Assembly: GCF_036924595.1 (NCBI RefSeq)
Contig: NZ_JAZHRV010000001.1
Span: 6,661,501-6,725,500, forward strand
Direction of reading: 5' to 3'
DNA length: 64,000 nt
DNA from: Bradyrhizobium algeriense
GTDB taxonomy: Bacteria; Pseudomonadota; Alphaproteobacteria; Rhizobiales; Xanthobacteraceae
Part shown: piece after piece, positions 26,279-35,917 of the stretch
How the letters are laid out: every line of letters begins with the position of its first letter
Position numbering within the stretch: the stretch's first letter is position 1
Translations under genes and position numbers: made by a program
The notes under the pieces: generated by a model
What the model saw: only the letters and a program-made list of their open reading frames with translations
What the model was told of the DNA's origin: nothing
Database searches by the model: none

Positions 26279-27202
26279 CTAGTTGCTTCCGTGCTTGTCG
26301 TCGAGCACCCTGAAGGCTTCCTCGAGTTGCGGCGAGATCGCGACGCCGAGCTTTTCCCCGGTCGGCAGTCGCGCGACGAACCATTTGTTGTAGAGCGGGA
26401 TCAGGTCACGGCCCGAACCGAGTTTCTGGAAAGTGCGCTCGACCACGGCCTTCAACTGCGGCTCACCCTTGCGGAACATGATGCCGTAGGGATCGTAGGA
26501 CAGATACTCGCCGGTGACCTTGAATTGGCCCTGCGCCTTGTGCCGCGCGATCAGGCCGTAGAGCAGGATGTCGTCGGTCGCGAACGCATCGGCCTTGCCG
26601 TCCACCAGCGTCTGATAGGACTGTTCGTGATCGGGTGCCGTCACGATGTTGAGGCCGAGCGAAAACTTCTTGTCGATCGCGTGCATGGCCTGCTCGTTGG
26701 TGGTGCCCTTGGTCACCACCACGGTCTTGCCCTTCAGGTCCGTGGGCGCCGAGATGGTGGACGCCTTCGGCACCATCAGCTTGGTGCCGGCCACGAAGAT
26801 CAGCGGCGAGAACGCCACCTGTTTCGCGCGCTCGGCATTGGCCGTGGTCGAACCGCATTCGAGGTCGATCTTGTTCTGCACCACCGCCTGAATGCGGTCA
26901 TCCGAAGTGACCTTAACGTATTCAATCTTGAGATTGGCATCGTCGACCTCGACGCCGATCTCCTCGACGATCGCCTCGCACAGTTCGAGGCTGTAGCCGA
27001 TCGGCCGGTTGGACTGGTCCAGGAACGAGAACGGCGGCGAACTCTCGCGGTAGCCGAGACGCACGACATGCGTCCGCTTGATGTTGGCGAGCGTCGGGCT
27101 GAGCCCTTCGCTGGCGGTCTGGGCAGACGCCGGCGTGGCCAGCAGGCAGGCGGCCAGCAGCATTGCGCCGACCCCTGCCAACCTCCTTGGGAATTGATGC
27201 AT
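26279..27202 (-). CDS. Amino-acid-type periplasmic binding protein (GltI-like), no cognate ABC genes
   Basis: Family 3 solute-binding protein of 307 residues with a signal peptide ending near TPASAQ. LGYRESSPPFSFLDQ, GYSLELCEAIVEEI, DLECGSTTANAERAKQVAFS and FATDDILLYGL resemble the glutamate/aspartate binder GltI. The conserved Arg and Asp that hold the amino-acid group are plausible in NAERAKQ and FATDD. ATG 27202 has GGGGAGAG upstream. It lies 12 bp downstream of a DctA/GltP-type symporter gene in the same operon, and no permease or ATPase gene is adjacent, which is an odd partnership. Confidence 0.85.
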   Translation of the reverse strand: MHQFPRRLAGVGAMLLAACLLATPASAQTASEGLSPTLANIKRTHVVRLGYRESSPPFSFLDQSNRPIGYSLELCEAIVEEIGVEVDDANLKIEYVKVTSDDRIQAVVQNKIDLECGSTTANAERAKQVAFSPLIFVAGTKLMVPKASTISAPTDLKGKTVVVTKGTTNEQAMHAIDKKFSLGLNIVTAPDHEQSYQTLVDGKADAFATDDILLYGLIARHKAQGQFKVTGEYLSYDPYGIMFRKGEPQLKAVVERTFQKLGSGRDLIPLYNKWFVARLPTGEKLGVAISPQLEEAFRVLDDKHGSN

Positions 27203-27214
27203 TCATCTCTCCCC

Positions 27215-28504
27215 TCAATGTGCCGGAACAGGGTCGCCCGGAACGGCGTCGGTGGGCACGACGTCATCGGGTCCGAGCTCATGCTCGGCCTTCAGCTCGC
27301 CCTCCCATTTCGCCACCACGGCGGTCGCCAGCGAATTGCCGATCACGTTGGTGGCGCTGCGTCCCATGTCGAGGAACGTGTCGATGCCCATGATCATCAA
27401 CAGACCGGCCTCGGGAATGCCGAACTGGCTGAGCGTCGAGGCGATCACCACCAGTGAGGCGCGCGGCACGCCCGCGACGCCCTTCGAGGTGATCATCAGC
27501 GTCGCCAGCATCGCGAGCTGCGTGCCGAGCGACATCTCGATGTGATAGGTCTGCGCGATGAATATGCTCGCGAAGGTGCAATACATCATCGTGCCGTCGA
27601 GATTGAACGAGTAGCCGAGCGGCAGCACGAAGGACGAAATCCGCGAGGAGGCGCCGAAGCGATTGAGGCCTTCCAGCGTCTTGGGATAGGCGGCTTCCGA
27701 GGAGGAGGTCGAGAACGCAATCATCAGCGGCTCACGGATCAGTCGCAAGAGATGGCTGTATCGCGGCCCGATCACGATGAAACCGACCACGATCAGGATG
27801 GCCCACAGGATCAGAAGCGAGAGATAGAAGCCGCCCATGAACACGATCAGCTTCCACAGCACGCCGAGGCCGTTCTTCGACACCGTCGCCATGATCGCCG
27901 CCCACACCGCGATCGGCGCGAACAGCATCACATAGCCGGTCACTTTCAGCATGATGTGGGCGAGGTCGTCGATCAGCCCCATGATCGGCTTGGCGCGCTC
28001 CGGCATCGCGCCGAGCGCGACCGCGAAGAACACGGCAAACACCACGATCTGCAGGATTTCGTTCTGCGCCATGGCATCCGCGATCGAGGTCGGGATCAGA
28101 TGAGTCAGAAACTTCTCGATCGAGAACGCCGAGACCGGCAGGCCGGTCGATTGCGTCTTGTCGGGCAGCGTGCCGGGAAAGTTGGCGCCGGGCTGCAGCA
28201 GGTTGACCATCACCAGGCCAAGCAGCAGCGAGACAAAGGAAGCGCTGACGAACCAGCCCATCGTCTTGGCGAACACGCGGCCGAGCTTCGAGCCGGAGCC
28301 CATATGGGCGATGCCGCCGACAAGGGTGGCGAACACCAAAGGCGCGATGATCATCTTGATCAGGCGCAGGAACAGCATGGCGATCAGGTTTACGTCGGCC
28401 GCGATTTCCACCCGGCTGTCGGGCATATAGTTGAAGACGATGGTTCCCATCACAATGCCAAGCGCCATAGCGATCAGGATATACTGCGTAAACCTGCTGG
28501 ACAT
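27215..28504 (-). CDS. Dicarboxylate/amino-acid:cation symporter (DctA/GltP family)
   Basis: Secondary transporter of 429 residues in the DAACS family. The family landmarks are visible: a re-entrant Ser-rich loop STSSSEAAYPKTLEG, the NLDGTMMY motif of TM7, the TSKGVAGVPRAS hairpin loop, and MGIDTFLDMGRSATNVIGN in TM8. The Arg and Asn of the last motif bind substrate carboxylates. It imports C4-dicarboxylates, aspartate or glutamate with protons or sodium. The first gene of a two-gene operon with a GltI-like binding protein. No dctBD regulators are in the window. Confidence 0.9.
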   Translation of the reverse strand: MSSRFTQYILIAMALGIVMGTIVFNYMPDSRVEIAADVNLIAMLFLRLIKMIIAPLVFATLVGGIAHMGSGSKLGRVFAKTMGWFVSASFVSLLLGLVMVNLLQPGANFPGTLPDKTQSTGLPVSAFSIEKFLTHLIPTSIADAMAQNEILQIVVFAVFFAVALGAMPERAKPIMGLIDDLAHIMLKVTGYVMLFAPIAVWAAIMATVSKNGLGVLWKLIVFMGGFYLSLLILWAILIVVGFIVIGPRYSHLLRLIREPLMIAFSTSSSEAAYPKTLEGLNRFGASSRISSFVLPLGYSFNLDGTMMYCTFASIFIAQTYHIEMSLGTQLAMLATLMITSKGVAGVPRASLVVIASTLSQFGIPEAGLLMIMGIDTFLDMGRSATNVIGNSLATAVVAKWEGELKAEHELGPDDVVPTDAVPGDPVPAH

Positions 28505-28725
28505 TCTTGCACCCCCGTATTTCCGGCAACCACAAGTTTGGCAGATTTGAATGAGGACGCAACAAGCTTGCGGCGTTTTGTACGCTTGCCAGAATGTTCC
28601 CGTTGTGAAATGCGCGCGCGCCGACTAGCGTTCATGCAGCGCACAATCTGTGCAGGTGATCGCCTGATGCGCAGCCAATTGCATCCGGAAACGCCAGAAC
28701 AACAACGCCGAGGGGAGACAACATC

Positions 28726-29727
28726 ATGAACGACGCTGTCAATCGTCAGATCCTGCTGGTCGAGAAGCCGACCGGCAAGCTCGGGCCCGAGCATTTCAAG
28801 ATGGTCAACGGCGCAGTGCCCGAGCCGAAGGACGGCGAGGCGCTGGTGCGGACACGCTATATCTCGCTCGACGCCGCCAACCGGGCGTGGATGCACGGCG
28901 CGACCTATCGTGCCGCCGTCGAGGCCAACACCGTGATGGCAGGCGGCAGCATCGCCGAAGTCGTCTCGTCGAAAGCGCCCGGACTGACAGCGGGCGATAT
29001 CGTATTCGGCGACACCGGCTGGCAGGATTACGCCGCCGTACCAGCAAAACATCTCACCAAGATGCCAAAGATGGAACCGATGACGCATCTGCTCAGCGTG
29101 TACGGCATCGCTGGCCTCACCGCCTATTTCGGCCTGCTGCACGTCGGCAATCCGAAGGCCGGCGAGACCGTCGTGGTGTCGGCCGCGGCCGGCTCGGTCG
29201 GATCAATCGTCGGACAGATCGCGAAGATCAAGGGCTGCAACGTCATCGGCATCGCCGGCGGTAAGGACAAATGCCACTGGCTCACCTCCGAGCTCGGCTT
29301 CGATGCCGCGGTCGATTACAAGGACGGCGCCACCTTCAAGGCGCTGCGGGCCGCAGCGCCCAAGGGCATCGACGTCTATTTCGACAATGTCGGCGGCGAC
29401 ATTCTCGAAGCCTGCCTTTCGCTGATGAACAACCGCGGCCGCATCGCCTGCTGCGGCGCCATCTCGCAATATGACGGCGTGCCGTCGGCCCATGGCCCCC
29501 GCGGCGTGCCCGGCCTGATCGTGGTCAAACGCCTTATCATGCAAGGCTTCATCGTGATGGACTACATGGACCAGAGCGCTGCGGCGCTGGCCGACCTGCA
29601 GTCCTGGGTCGCCTCGGGAAAGCTGAAGGTGCAGGAAGACGTGATCGACGGAATCGAGAACACGCCGAAGGCGCTGATCGGCCTGCTCGCCGGCGAGAAC
29701 CGCGGCAAGCGCATGGTGCGGGTGTAA
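28726..29727 (+). CDS. NADP-dependent oxidoreductase, zinc-free MDR (CurA-like)
   Basis: Medium-chain dehydrogenase/reductase of 333 residues. It lacks the zinc-ligand Cys and His pattern of alcohol dehydrogenases. It has VVVSAAAGSVGSIVGQIAK (Rossmann entry), GGKDKCHWL and VYFDNVGGDILE, as in the leukotriene-B4 dehydrogenase/CurA/YncB group, which reduce double bonds of enones. GAGGGGAGA-like sequence lies just before the ATG. It is divergent from the symporter operon, with about 220 bp between. Confidence 0.88.
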   Translation: MNDAVNRQILLVEKPTGKLGPEHFKMVNGAVPEPKDGEALVRTRYISLDAANRAWMHGATYRAAVEANTVMAGGSIAEVVSSKAPGLTAGDIVFGDTGWQDYAAVPAKHLTKMPKMEPMTHLLSVYGIAGLTAYFGLLHVGNPKAGETVVVSAAAGSVGSIVGQIAKIKGCNVIGIAGGKDKCHWLTSELGFDAAVDYKDGATFKALRAAAPKGIDVYFDNVGGDILEACLSLMNNRGRIACCGAISQYDGVPSAHGPRGVPGLIVVKRLIMQGFIVMDYMDQSAAALADLQSWVASGKLKVQEDVIDGIENTPKALIGLLAGENRGKRMVRV

Positions 29728-29747
29728 GGCGAAGTCCGTAGCAATCC

Positions 29748-29865
29748 GTAGGGTGGGCAAAGGCGCAACGCGCCGTGCCCACCATTTCTTGCCGTGCTAG
29801 TGATGGTGGGCACGCTTCCGCCTTCGCTCGTTGAGCTACGGCGGACAGGTCGCTTTGCCCACCCT
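29748..29865. repeat. GTAGGGTGGGCAAAG-type repeat, copy 1
   Basis: GTAGGGTGGGCAAAG at the left, CGTGCCCACCA and TGGTGGGCACG inside, and CGCTTTGCCCACCCT at the right end. It shares its ends and inner arms with the copy at 42742 in this window. A bradyrhizobial intergenic repeat placed between converging genes. Confidence 0.75.
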
Positions 29866-29869
29866 TGAT

Positions 29870-32800
29870 CTAGTGCGTCGCAGCAGGCGCCGTCTGCGCG
29901 CCCGTCTTCTTCACCTTGCGCTCCTTCACCCAGTTCTCGAACCGCTGGATCACGACAAAGAATGTCGGCACAAACAGCACGGCCAGACAGGTCGAGGCCA
30001 GCATGCCCGAGGCCGCCGTGATGCCAATCGACTTCCGGGCGTTGGCGCCGGCGCCGGTTGCAAGCACCAGCGGGATCATGCCGAAGATGAAAGCAAACGA
30101 CGTCATCAGGATCGGCCGGAACCGGGCTCGCGCCGCCTCGATGGCGGATTCCAGCAACGGCTTGCGATCGCGCACGTGCAGTTCCAGCGCCACCTCGACG
30201 ATCAGGATGGCGTTCTTGGCCGACAGCGCGATCAACAGGATGATGCCGATCTGGGTATAGAGGTTGTTCTCGATCCTTAAACCGGTCAGCACGATCATAG
30301 GGCCGAGCAAGGACAGCGGCACCGCGAGAATCACCGAGATCGGCGCGTACCAGCTTTCATATTGTCCGGCCAGCACGAGGTAGACCAGCAGCAGGCCCAG
30401 GCCGAACGCCCAGTAGATCTGGCCGCCGACGACCTTCTCCTGGTACGACATCGCCGTCCACTCGAAGCCCGTGCCGGGCGGCAGGGTCTTCGCGGCAATC
30501 TGCTCCATCAGATTCATCGACTGACCTGAGCTGTAACCCGTCGCCGGCAGACCGATGATGGTTGCGGAAGGATACAGATTGTACAGGCTGATCAGCGACG
30601 GACCGACCGCCGGCGTAATCTTTGCCACCGTGCCGAGCGGGATCATGTCGCCATTGCTGTTACGCACCATCATGTTCTGCATATCACGCGGCGTCAGGCG
30701 GAATTGCGCGTCCGCCTGCGCATAGACCTGGAAGGTACGACCGAACTTGTTGAACTGGTTGACGAAGGTCGAACCCATGTAAGTGGACAACGTCGAAAAG
30801 ATCTGGTCGGTCGTGACATGCAGCGTCTGGGTCTTGATTCGGTCCACCTCGATGTCGAACTGCGGCACCATCGAGCGGAACGGCGAACTGACCCGCTGCA
30901 GCGCGCTCTGTGACGACGCATTGGCGACGATCGCGCCGGTGATCGCCTGCAACTTGCTGAAGTCGGAATTGCCGTCGCGGAGCTGGACCTGCATCGCAAA
31001 GCCGGCGGCGTTACCGATACCCTGGATCGGCGGCGGTGGAACCACCAGGATCCGCGCCTCCTCGATGACGGACAGTTTTTCGTTCAATCCGACGAACAGC
31101 GACCGCAGATCCTCACCTGGCCCTCGCGCGCTCCACTCTTTCAAGATCAAATAGGCGACGCCCGCATTGGCGAGACTGGAAGAATTGTCGAGCGCGGAGA
31201 TGCCGGAAATGGCGATCACCTGATCGACACCCGGGGCCTTGCCGGCTATCTCGCTGACCTGGGTAAGCACACGCTGGGTACGCTCAAGCGCCGCACCATC
31301 AGGCAATTGCACGGCGACCAGGAGATAGCCCTGGTCCTCGATCGGAATGAAGCCGGTCGGCACCCGCGACAGGCCGTAGCCACCGATAGCGATCAGAATC
31401 AGCGCGCAGACGACTGAAACATTGCTGTGCGCGACCAGGCGGCCGATCAGCCGGCTGTAGCCGGCCTCGACGCGGTTATAGACCGCGTTGAAGCCGCGAT
31501 AGAAAAAGTTGCGCTGTTCCGGCGGCACCGGCCGGCGCAGCCACAATGCGCATTGCGTCGGCTTCAGCGTCGCCGCGTTGATGGCGCTGAGCAGCGCGGT
31601 TGCGGCAATCACCAGCGCGAACTGCGCATACATCTGCCCAGTCAATCCCGGCAGAAACGCCGAGGGCAGGAACACCGAGATCAGCACCAGCGTAATGCCG
31701 ATGATTGGCGCGAACAGCGCGTCCATCGCACTGATCGCGGCGTCATGGCCGGACATGCCCTTCTCGATATTGTGGGCTGCGCCTTCGACCACGACGATGG
31801 CGTCATCCACCACGATGCCGATCGCGAGCACGATCGCAAACAGGGTCGAGATATTGACGGTGAAGCCGAGCGCCGCCATCGCAGCAAAGGCGCCGATGAT
31901 CGTCACCGGCACCGTGGTCGCGGGCACCAGCATCGCGCGCCAGTCCTGCAGGAAGATCAGGATCACGACGAGGACGAGCAAACCCGCCTCGATCAGCGTC
32001 TTGTAGACCTCATTGATCGATTCCGAGACGAATTTGGTGGTGTCGAACGGCGTGTCGTAGGTCACGTCCTGCGGAAACGCCTTCGCTAGCACCTGCATCT
32101 TCTTCTCGACGGCCTGCTGGACCTCGAGCGCGTTAGCGCCGGGCGACTGGAATACGCCGATGCCGGTGGCCGGCTTGTTGTTGAGCGAGAACGCCTGGCT
32201 GTAGGTCTGGGCGCCGAGCTCGACCCAGCCGACATCGCGAACGCGCGTGACGTCGCCGCTGGTGCCGGTCTTGACGATCACGTTCTCGAACTCGCTGGTG
32301 TCAGCGAGCCGTCCACTGACGTTCAGCGTATACTGGAACGCCTGCCCTGCGGGCGCTGGCGGTGCCCCGACCTGGCCCGCGGTGACCTGCTGGCTCTGCT
32401 GCTGGATCGCCGAAATGACATCCTGCGGCATCAGCCCGCGCGCATACAGCTTGTTCGGATCGAGCCAGACCCGCATCGAGTACTGGCCGGCCCCGAACAC
32501 GGTGACGTTGCCGACGCCGGGTAAACGCGACAGCTCATCGCGGATATTGATGGTGGCGTAGTTGCTCAGGAACAGGCTGTCATAGGTCGCTTTCGGCGAC
32601 GTCAGCGTCACGAACAGCAGGATCGCCGTCGATCTCTTCTGCACGGTGACGCCCTGGCTCTGCACCGACTGCGGCAGTTGAGCCAGCGCGCTCGACACCC
32701 GGTTCTGCACCAACACCTGCGCGAAGTTGAGGTCGGTGCCGATCTTGAAAGTGACCGTCAGCGTATAGGTGCCGTCGGCACCGCTGTAGGACTGCATGTA

Positions 32801-33031
32801 GAGCATGTCCTCGACGCCGTTGACCTGCTGCTCGATCGGCAGCGCCACCGTATCGATCACGGTTTTCGCGCTGGCGCCGGGATAGCGGGTGGTCACCTGC
32901 ACCGTCGGCGGCACGACCTCAGGATACTGCGCGACGGCCAGCCGGAACAGGCAGACGCCGCCGATCAGGATCATCAGGATCGCGATGACGTTGGAAAGAA
33001 CGGGCCGCTCGATAAAAAATTTCGAAATCAT
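29870..33031 (-). CDS. RND multidrug efflux permease (AcrB/MexF-like, HAE1)
   Basis: Inner-membrane proton-driven drug exporter of 1053 residues, full length for HAE1 pumps. The N-terminal ISKFFIERPVLSNVIAI, the proton-relay DD in GIVVDDAIVVVE (TM4), and the QYESWYAPISVILAVPLS and LSAKNAILIVE (TM10-11) segments are present. MexF/BpeF-like phrasing such as FGAGQYSMRVWLDP is seen. It lies 10 bp downstream of the adaptor gene. No outer-membrane factor gene is present in the pair, so it must borrow a TolC/OprM-type channel. Confidence 0.93.
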   Translation of the reverse strand: MISKFFIERPVLSNVIAILMILIGGVCLFRLAVAQYPEVVPPTVQVTTRYPGASAKTVIDTVALPIEQQVNGVEDMLYMQSYSGADGTYTLTVTFKIGTDLNFAQVLVQNRVSSALAQLPQSVQSQGVTVQKRSTAILLFVTLTSPKATYDSLFLSNYATINIRDELSRLPGVGNVTVFGAGQYSMRVWLDPNKLYARGLMPQDVISAIQQQSQQVTAGQVGAPPAPAGQAFQYTLNVSGRLADTSEFENVIVKTGTSGDVTRVRDVGWVELGAQTYSQAFSLNNKPATGIGVFQSPGANALEVQQAVEKKMQVLAKAFPQDVTYDTPFDTTKFVSESINEVYKTLIEAGLLVLVVILIFLQDWRAMLVPATTVPVTIIGAFAAMAALGFTVNISTLFAIVLAIGIVVDDAIVVVEGAAHNIEKGMSGHDAAISAMDALFAPIIGITLVLISVFLPSAFLPGLTGQMYAQFALVIAATALLSAINAATLKPTQCALWLRRPVPPEQRNFFYRGFNAVYNRVEAGYSRLIGRLVAHSNVSVVCALILIAIGGYGLSRVPTGFIPIEDQGYLLVAVQLPDGAALERTQRVLTQVSEIAGKAPGVDQVIAISGISALDNSSSLANAGVAYLILKEWSARGPGEDLRSLFVGLNEKLSVIEEARILVVPPPPIQGIGNAAGFAMQVQLRDGNSDFSKLQAITGAIVANASSQSALQRVSSPFRSMVPQFDIEVDRIKTQTLHVTTDQIFSTLSTYMGSTFVNQFNKFGRTFQVYAQADAQFRLTPRDMQNMMVRNSNGDMIPLGTVAKITPAVGPSLISLYNLYPSATIIGLPATGYSSGQSMNLMEQIAAKTLPPGTGFEWTAMSYQEKVVGGQIYWAFGLGLLLVYLVLAGQYESWYAPISVILAVPLSLLGPMIVLTGLRIENNLYTQIGIILLIALSAKNAILIVEVALELHVRDRKPLLESAIEAARARFRPILMTSFAFIFGMIPLVLATGAGANARKSIGITAASGMLASTCLAVLFVPTFFVVIQRFENWVKERKVKKTGAQTAPAATH

Positions 33032-33041
33032 GGCCCGGCTC

Positions 33042-34244
33042 CTACTTGGCCGCTATTGGCTGTGCTTCGATCTTTTTCAGTTGCGGATCGACCTTCTGGC
33101 CGGGAATCGCGCGCAACAGCCCGGCGGTGACGACGCGGTCGTCGGCCTTCAGACCTTCTTCGATGACACGCAGCTCGCCTTCGAGCGGCCCGACCCGCAC
33201 CTTGCGCTGTTCGACGATATTTTCGCCGTTCACGACCAGCAGGTAGCGTCCGGACTGATCGCTGCCCAGCGCAACATCCGGCACGAACAACGCGCTCTGC
33301 ACCTGATCCACGGGAACGCGGACCCGGACAAAGAACCCCGGCAGCAACGCGCGATCGGAATTGGGCAGCACGCCGCGCACCGGGAGCGTGCCCGTCGACT
33401 GGTTGAGCGTCACGGCGGCGTAGTCGAGCTTGCCCTTGTGCGGAAAACCGGTCTCGGTTTGCAATCCGACTTCGATCGGCAATTGTCTGAGATCGTCCGG
33501 CGTCATCCCACGCCGGCGGGCCTCCGTGCGGATCCGCAGCACGTCCTGTTCGTTGACGTTGAAATTCACCCAGATCGGGTCGAGCGCCACGATGGTGGCG
33601 AGCTGCGTCGGCGACGAGACGCCGACGAGTTCGCCGACGGCGACGAGATGCGCGCTGACGACACCGTCAAACGGCGCAGTCACATTGGTATAACCGTAAT
33701 TGACCGCCGCGATCTTGGTATTGACCTGGGCCTGCAGCAGGCTCGCCTGCGCGTTGTCGCGCGTTGACGTTGAAGTATCCAGCGTCGCCTGGGAAACGGC
33801 TTGCCGCTGCACCAATTCCTGCTGGCGCTTGAAGTCCGCCTCGGCCTGCCTCACGGTTGCCTGCGCGCCGGCTTCCGCGGCCTGCGCCTGTTCGAGCTTC
33901 AGCTTGTAGGTTTCAGGCTCGATCGTGAACAGGGACGTGCCTTCTTTCACAAAGGCGCCGTCCTGGTAATTGATCGATTGCAGAAAGCCCTGCACCCGCG
34001 CGACCAGATCGACATTCTTGATCGCAGCCGTATTGCCGGTCGCTTCCAGATAACGCGTGAAGGACCGTTGCACCGGCACCGCGACATCGACCTTCGGCGG
34101 CGGCGGCGGGACAAAAGTATTTTGTTCGCAGGCACTTAAGATGCCGAACGCGGCAATGGCGAGCGCCGCGCGCAGGACCGAAGCAGCTCCTTGTCCGATG
34201 GTGCGGTGCAGACTCAAGCGTGCTGGCGAACGCGTGGACTTCAT
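33042..34244 (-). CDS. RND efflux periplasmic adaptor lipoprotein
   Basis: Membrane fusion protein of 400 residues. A lipobox at GILSAC makes Cys39 the likely lipidated residue. The barrel-sandwich halves (VARVQGFLQSINYQDGAFVKEG and the matching NVTAPFDGVVSAHLVAVGE), an alpha-hairpin rich in Ala/Gln (about residues 115-180) and a C-terminal beta-barrel are recognisable. It links the AcrB-like pump to an outer-membrane channel. First gene of the two-gene operon. No adjacent regulator is seen on either side. Confidence 0.92.
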   Translation of the reverse strand: MKSTRSPARLSLHRTIGQGAASVLRAALAIAAFGILSACEQNTFVPPPPPKVDVAVPVQRSFTRYLEATGNTAAIKNVDLVARVQGFLQSINYQDGAFVKEGTSLFTIEPETYKLKLEQAQAAEAGAQATVRQAEADFKRQQELVQRQAVSQATLDTSTSTRDNAQASLLQAQVNTKIAAVNYGYTNVTAPFDGVVSAHLVAVGELVGVSSPTQLATIVALDPIWVNFNVNEQDVLRIRTEARRRGMTPDDLRQLPIEVGLQTETGFPHKGKLDYAAVTLNQSTGTLPVRGVLPNSDRALLPGFFVRVRVPVDQVQSALFVPDVALGSDQSGRYLLVVNGENIVEQRKVRVGPLEGELRVIEEGLKADDRVVTAGLLRAIPGQKVDPQLKKIEAQPIAAK

Positions 34245-34441
34245 TTTTCGTGCCTCAATTGGGTTGTTCAGAAAAATGTCTATTCAGAAATCGGCGTTCG
34301 GCGCCACCCCATGAAAATAGCAACAATCCGCTTGCAGTGAAACCGGAAAGCGAAAATGATGCCGGCCGTTAGAATTCTTACGACGAAATTTTACTGCGGT
34401 TGAAGCGGCGGCTTCCTGCGACGACAAAAGGATTTATTCAA

Positions 34442-35269
34442 ATGATCAACACGTGGAAACGTGCGAGCAAGCTTGCGCCGTGGCTTTCGGTTGCTGCGAT
34501 ACTGGCAACCGCAGCGCCGGCTTTCGCGCAAGCGCCGAGCCAGGCGCAACGCGACGCCATCAAATCGCAGTGCCGCTCCGATTACATCGCGCATTGCTCC
34601 AGCGTGCCGCCGGGCGGCGAGGCCTCGCTGCAATGCCTGCAGAAGAACATGTCGAGCCTCTCATCGAGCTGCCAGGGCGCAGTGCGCGCCGTGGCAGCGC
34701 CAGCGGCTGCGCCCGCCAAGGCGGCCGAGACTGCAGCGCCGAAAGCCGCTGCTCCCGCGACTGCAACGGCTGCTCCCGCGGCTGCAACGACGGCGCCGGC
34801 GAAATCAGCCGAGCCAAAGGCCGCAGCAGCGCCCGCAGCCGGACAGCCGACCAGCGCACAGATTTCCGCCATCCGCAGCGCATGCCGCTCCGATTATCCG
34901 AAGGTCTGCGCGGGCGTGCCGACCGGCGGCGCGCCGGCCCTGCAATGCCTGGAAAAAAACAAGACGAAACTCTCGGCCGGTTGCGAGAAGGCCGTTTCCG
35001 CCACGAGCGGCGGTGGAGGAGCAGCGGCGGCACCCGCGGCAGGCGCGGCGGCTGCCGCTGCACCGGCGGCGCCGGCCGTGATCGTGCTGCGGCCGATGCG
35101 GCCGCGCGAAGAACTGTTGGTGCTGCGATCGGCCTGCGGCGCCGACGTCCGCACGATCTGCGGCGGCGTGCAGCCTGGCGGCGGCCGGATCGTGCAGTGT
35201 CTGGCGACCAATGCCGCGCAGCTTTCGCCGGCCTGCAAGTACGTGCTGTCCCAGTTCGCGGCACGTTAA
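34442..35269 (+). CDS. Secreted protein with three cysteine-rich repeats
   Basis: A 275-residue exported protein (signal peptide to APAFAQA). Three copies of a roughly 42-residue module occur at about residues 35-80, 143-185 and 218-262. Each reads like C(R/G)(S/A)D...C..V..GG...(L/V)QCL..N...LS..C. The modules resemble the eukaryotic/bacterial cysteine-rich GLG1-type repeat. They are separated by long Ala/Pro/Thr/Lys linkers, likely disordered. AAGGA precedes ATG 34442. It could bind a periplasmic ligand through repeated disulfide-stapled modules. No specific role is known to me. Confidence 0.78.
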   Translation: MINTWKRASKLAPWLSVAAILATAAPAFAQAPSQAQRDAIKSQCRSDYIAHCSSVPPGGEASLQCLQKNMSSLSSSCQGAVRAVAAPAAAPAKAAETAAPKAAAPATATAAPAAATTAPAKSAEPKAAAAPAAGQPTSAQISAIRSACRSDYPKVCAGVPTGGAPALQCLEKNKTKLSAGCEKAVSATSGGGGAAAAPAAGAAAAAAPAAPAVIVLRPMRPREELLVLRSACGADVRTICGGVQPGGGRIVQCLATNAAQLSPACKYVLSQFAAR

Positions 35270-35282
35270 TCACACGCCCCTG

Positions 35283-35313
35283 CGGCGGTCCTTCATTGAT
35301 CTGGGGACCGCCG
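35283..35313. terminator. Hairpin between convergent genes
   Basis: CGGCGGTCC (35283-35291) pairs with GGACCGCCG (35305-35313). There is no T-run on either strand, so this is a weak terminator or a simple hairpin. It sits between the cysteine-rich protein gene and the converging membrane-protein gene. Confidence 0.4.
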
Positions 35314-35314
35314 G

Positions 35315-35674
35315 TCACTCGCCGCCGCGAAAGGCGAGGATGAGCTGAATGAGCCGTATCGATAGCGAGACATAAAGGATCGCCATCAGGGCTTGGTACG
35401 CAATATGCCAATTGAGCTTTGCGAGCTTGTAGAGGCCGTCGACGAAGTTCAGCAGAAGGAGAATGACGCCGAACAACATGACGCCGCGGCCGATGAGACC
35501 ATGGCGCAGATAGCCGAACAGCACGATTGCCGGCTCACTGCTCGAGACATGGGCGCCGGCCGATACGATCAACGTCCCGATGATCAACTTCTCGACGTGA
35601 GAAAATACTTCCTTGGAGACCGGCTCGACATGTTCGGAATAGAACGCCAGCCATTTGGCTCTGACCTCCGCCAT
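35315..35674 (-). CDS. Small integral membrane protein, unknown function
   Basis: A 119-residue protein with an amphipathic N-terminal third (KWLAFYSEHVEPVSKEVF). Three hydrophobic segments follow (about residues 30-50, 62-80, 92-115: LIGRGVMLFGVILLLLNFVD, AYQALMAILYVSLSIRLI). No family is recognised. GGAAAACC precedes the ATG, so the ribosome site is weak. It converges on the cysteine-rich repeat gene and is not in an operon. Confidence 0.6.
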   Translation of the reverse strand: MAEVRAKWLAFYSEHVEPVSKEVFSHVEKLIIGTLIVSAGAHVSSSEPAIVLFGYLRHGLIGRGVMLFGVILLLLNFVDGLYKLAKLNWHIAYQALMAILYVSLSIRLIQLILAFRGGE

Positions 35675-35917
35675 GGGTTTTCCTTGGTTTTCACTGCAAC
35701 GATGAATGAGAGCTTCACTACAGCGGGTCCGCGATCAGGAAGCAAGAAGGCCCGCCTGATTTGCGGTGGTCCGAGAAGAGATGAGGGGACGTCCGGCGTT
35801 CATGCCGGCCGTCAACCGAAGCGAGATCGGCGTGCGCGCACGCCGTGACGGGTATCCGCAGAACCTTCCGAAAAATTTCAACCTGAACATCAACCAGTAT
35901 CAGTCCGGGAGATTAAC

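Noticed and set aside
27542..28729. Plus-strand frame of 395 codons opposite the symporter gene
   Set aside because: Composition is rich in Arg, His, Asp and Gln with no hydrophobic core, typical of a shadow of a membrane-protein gene. The symporter on the other strand has all family motifs.
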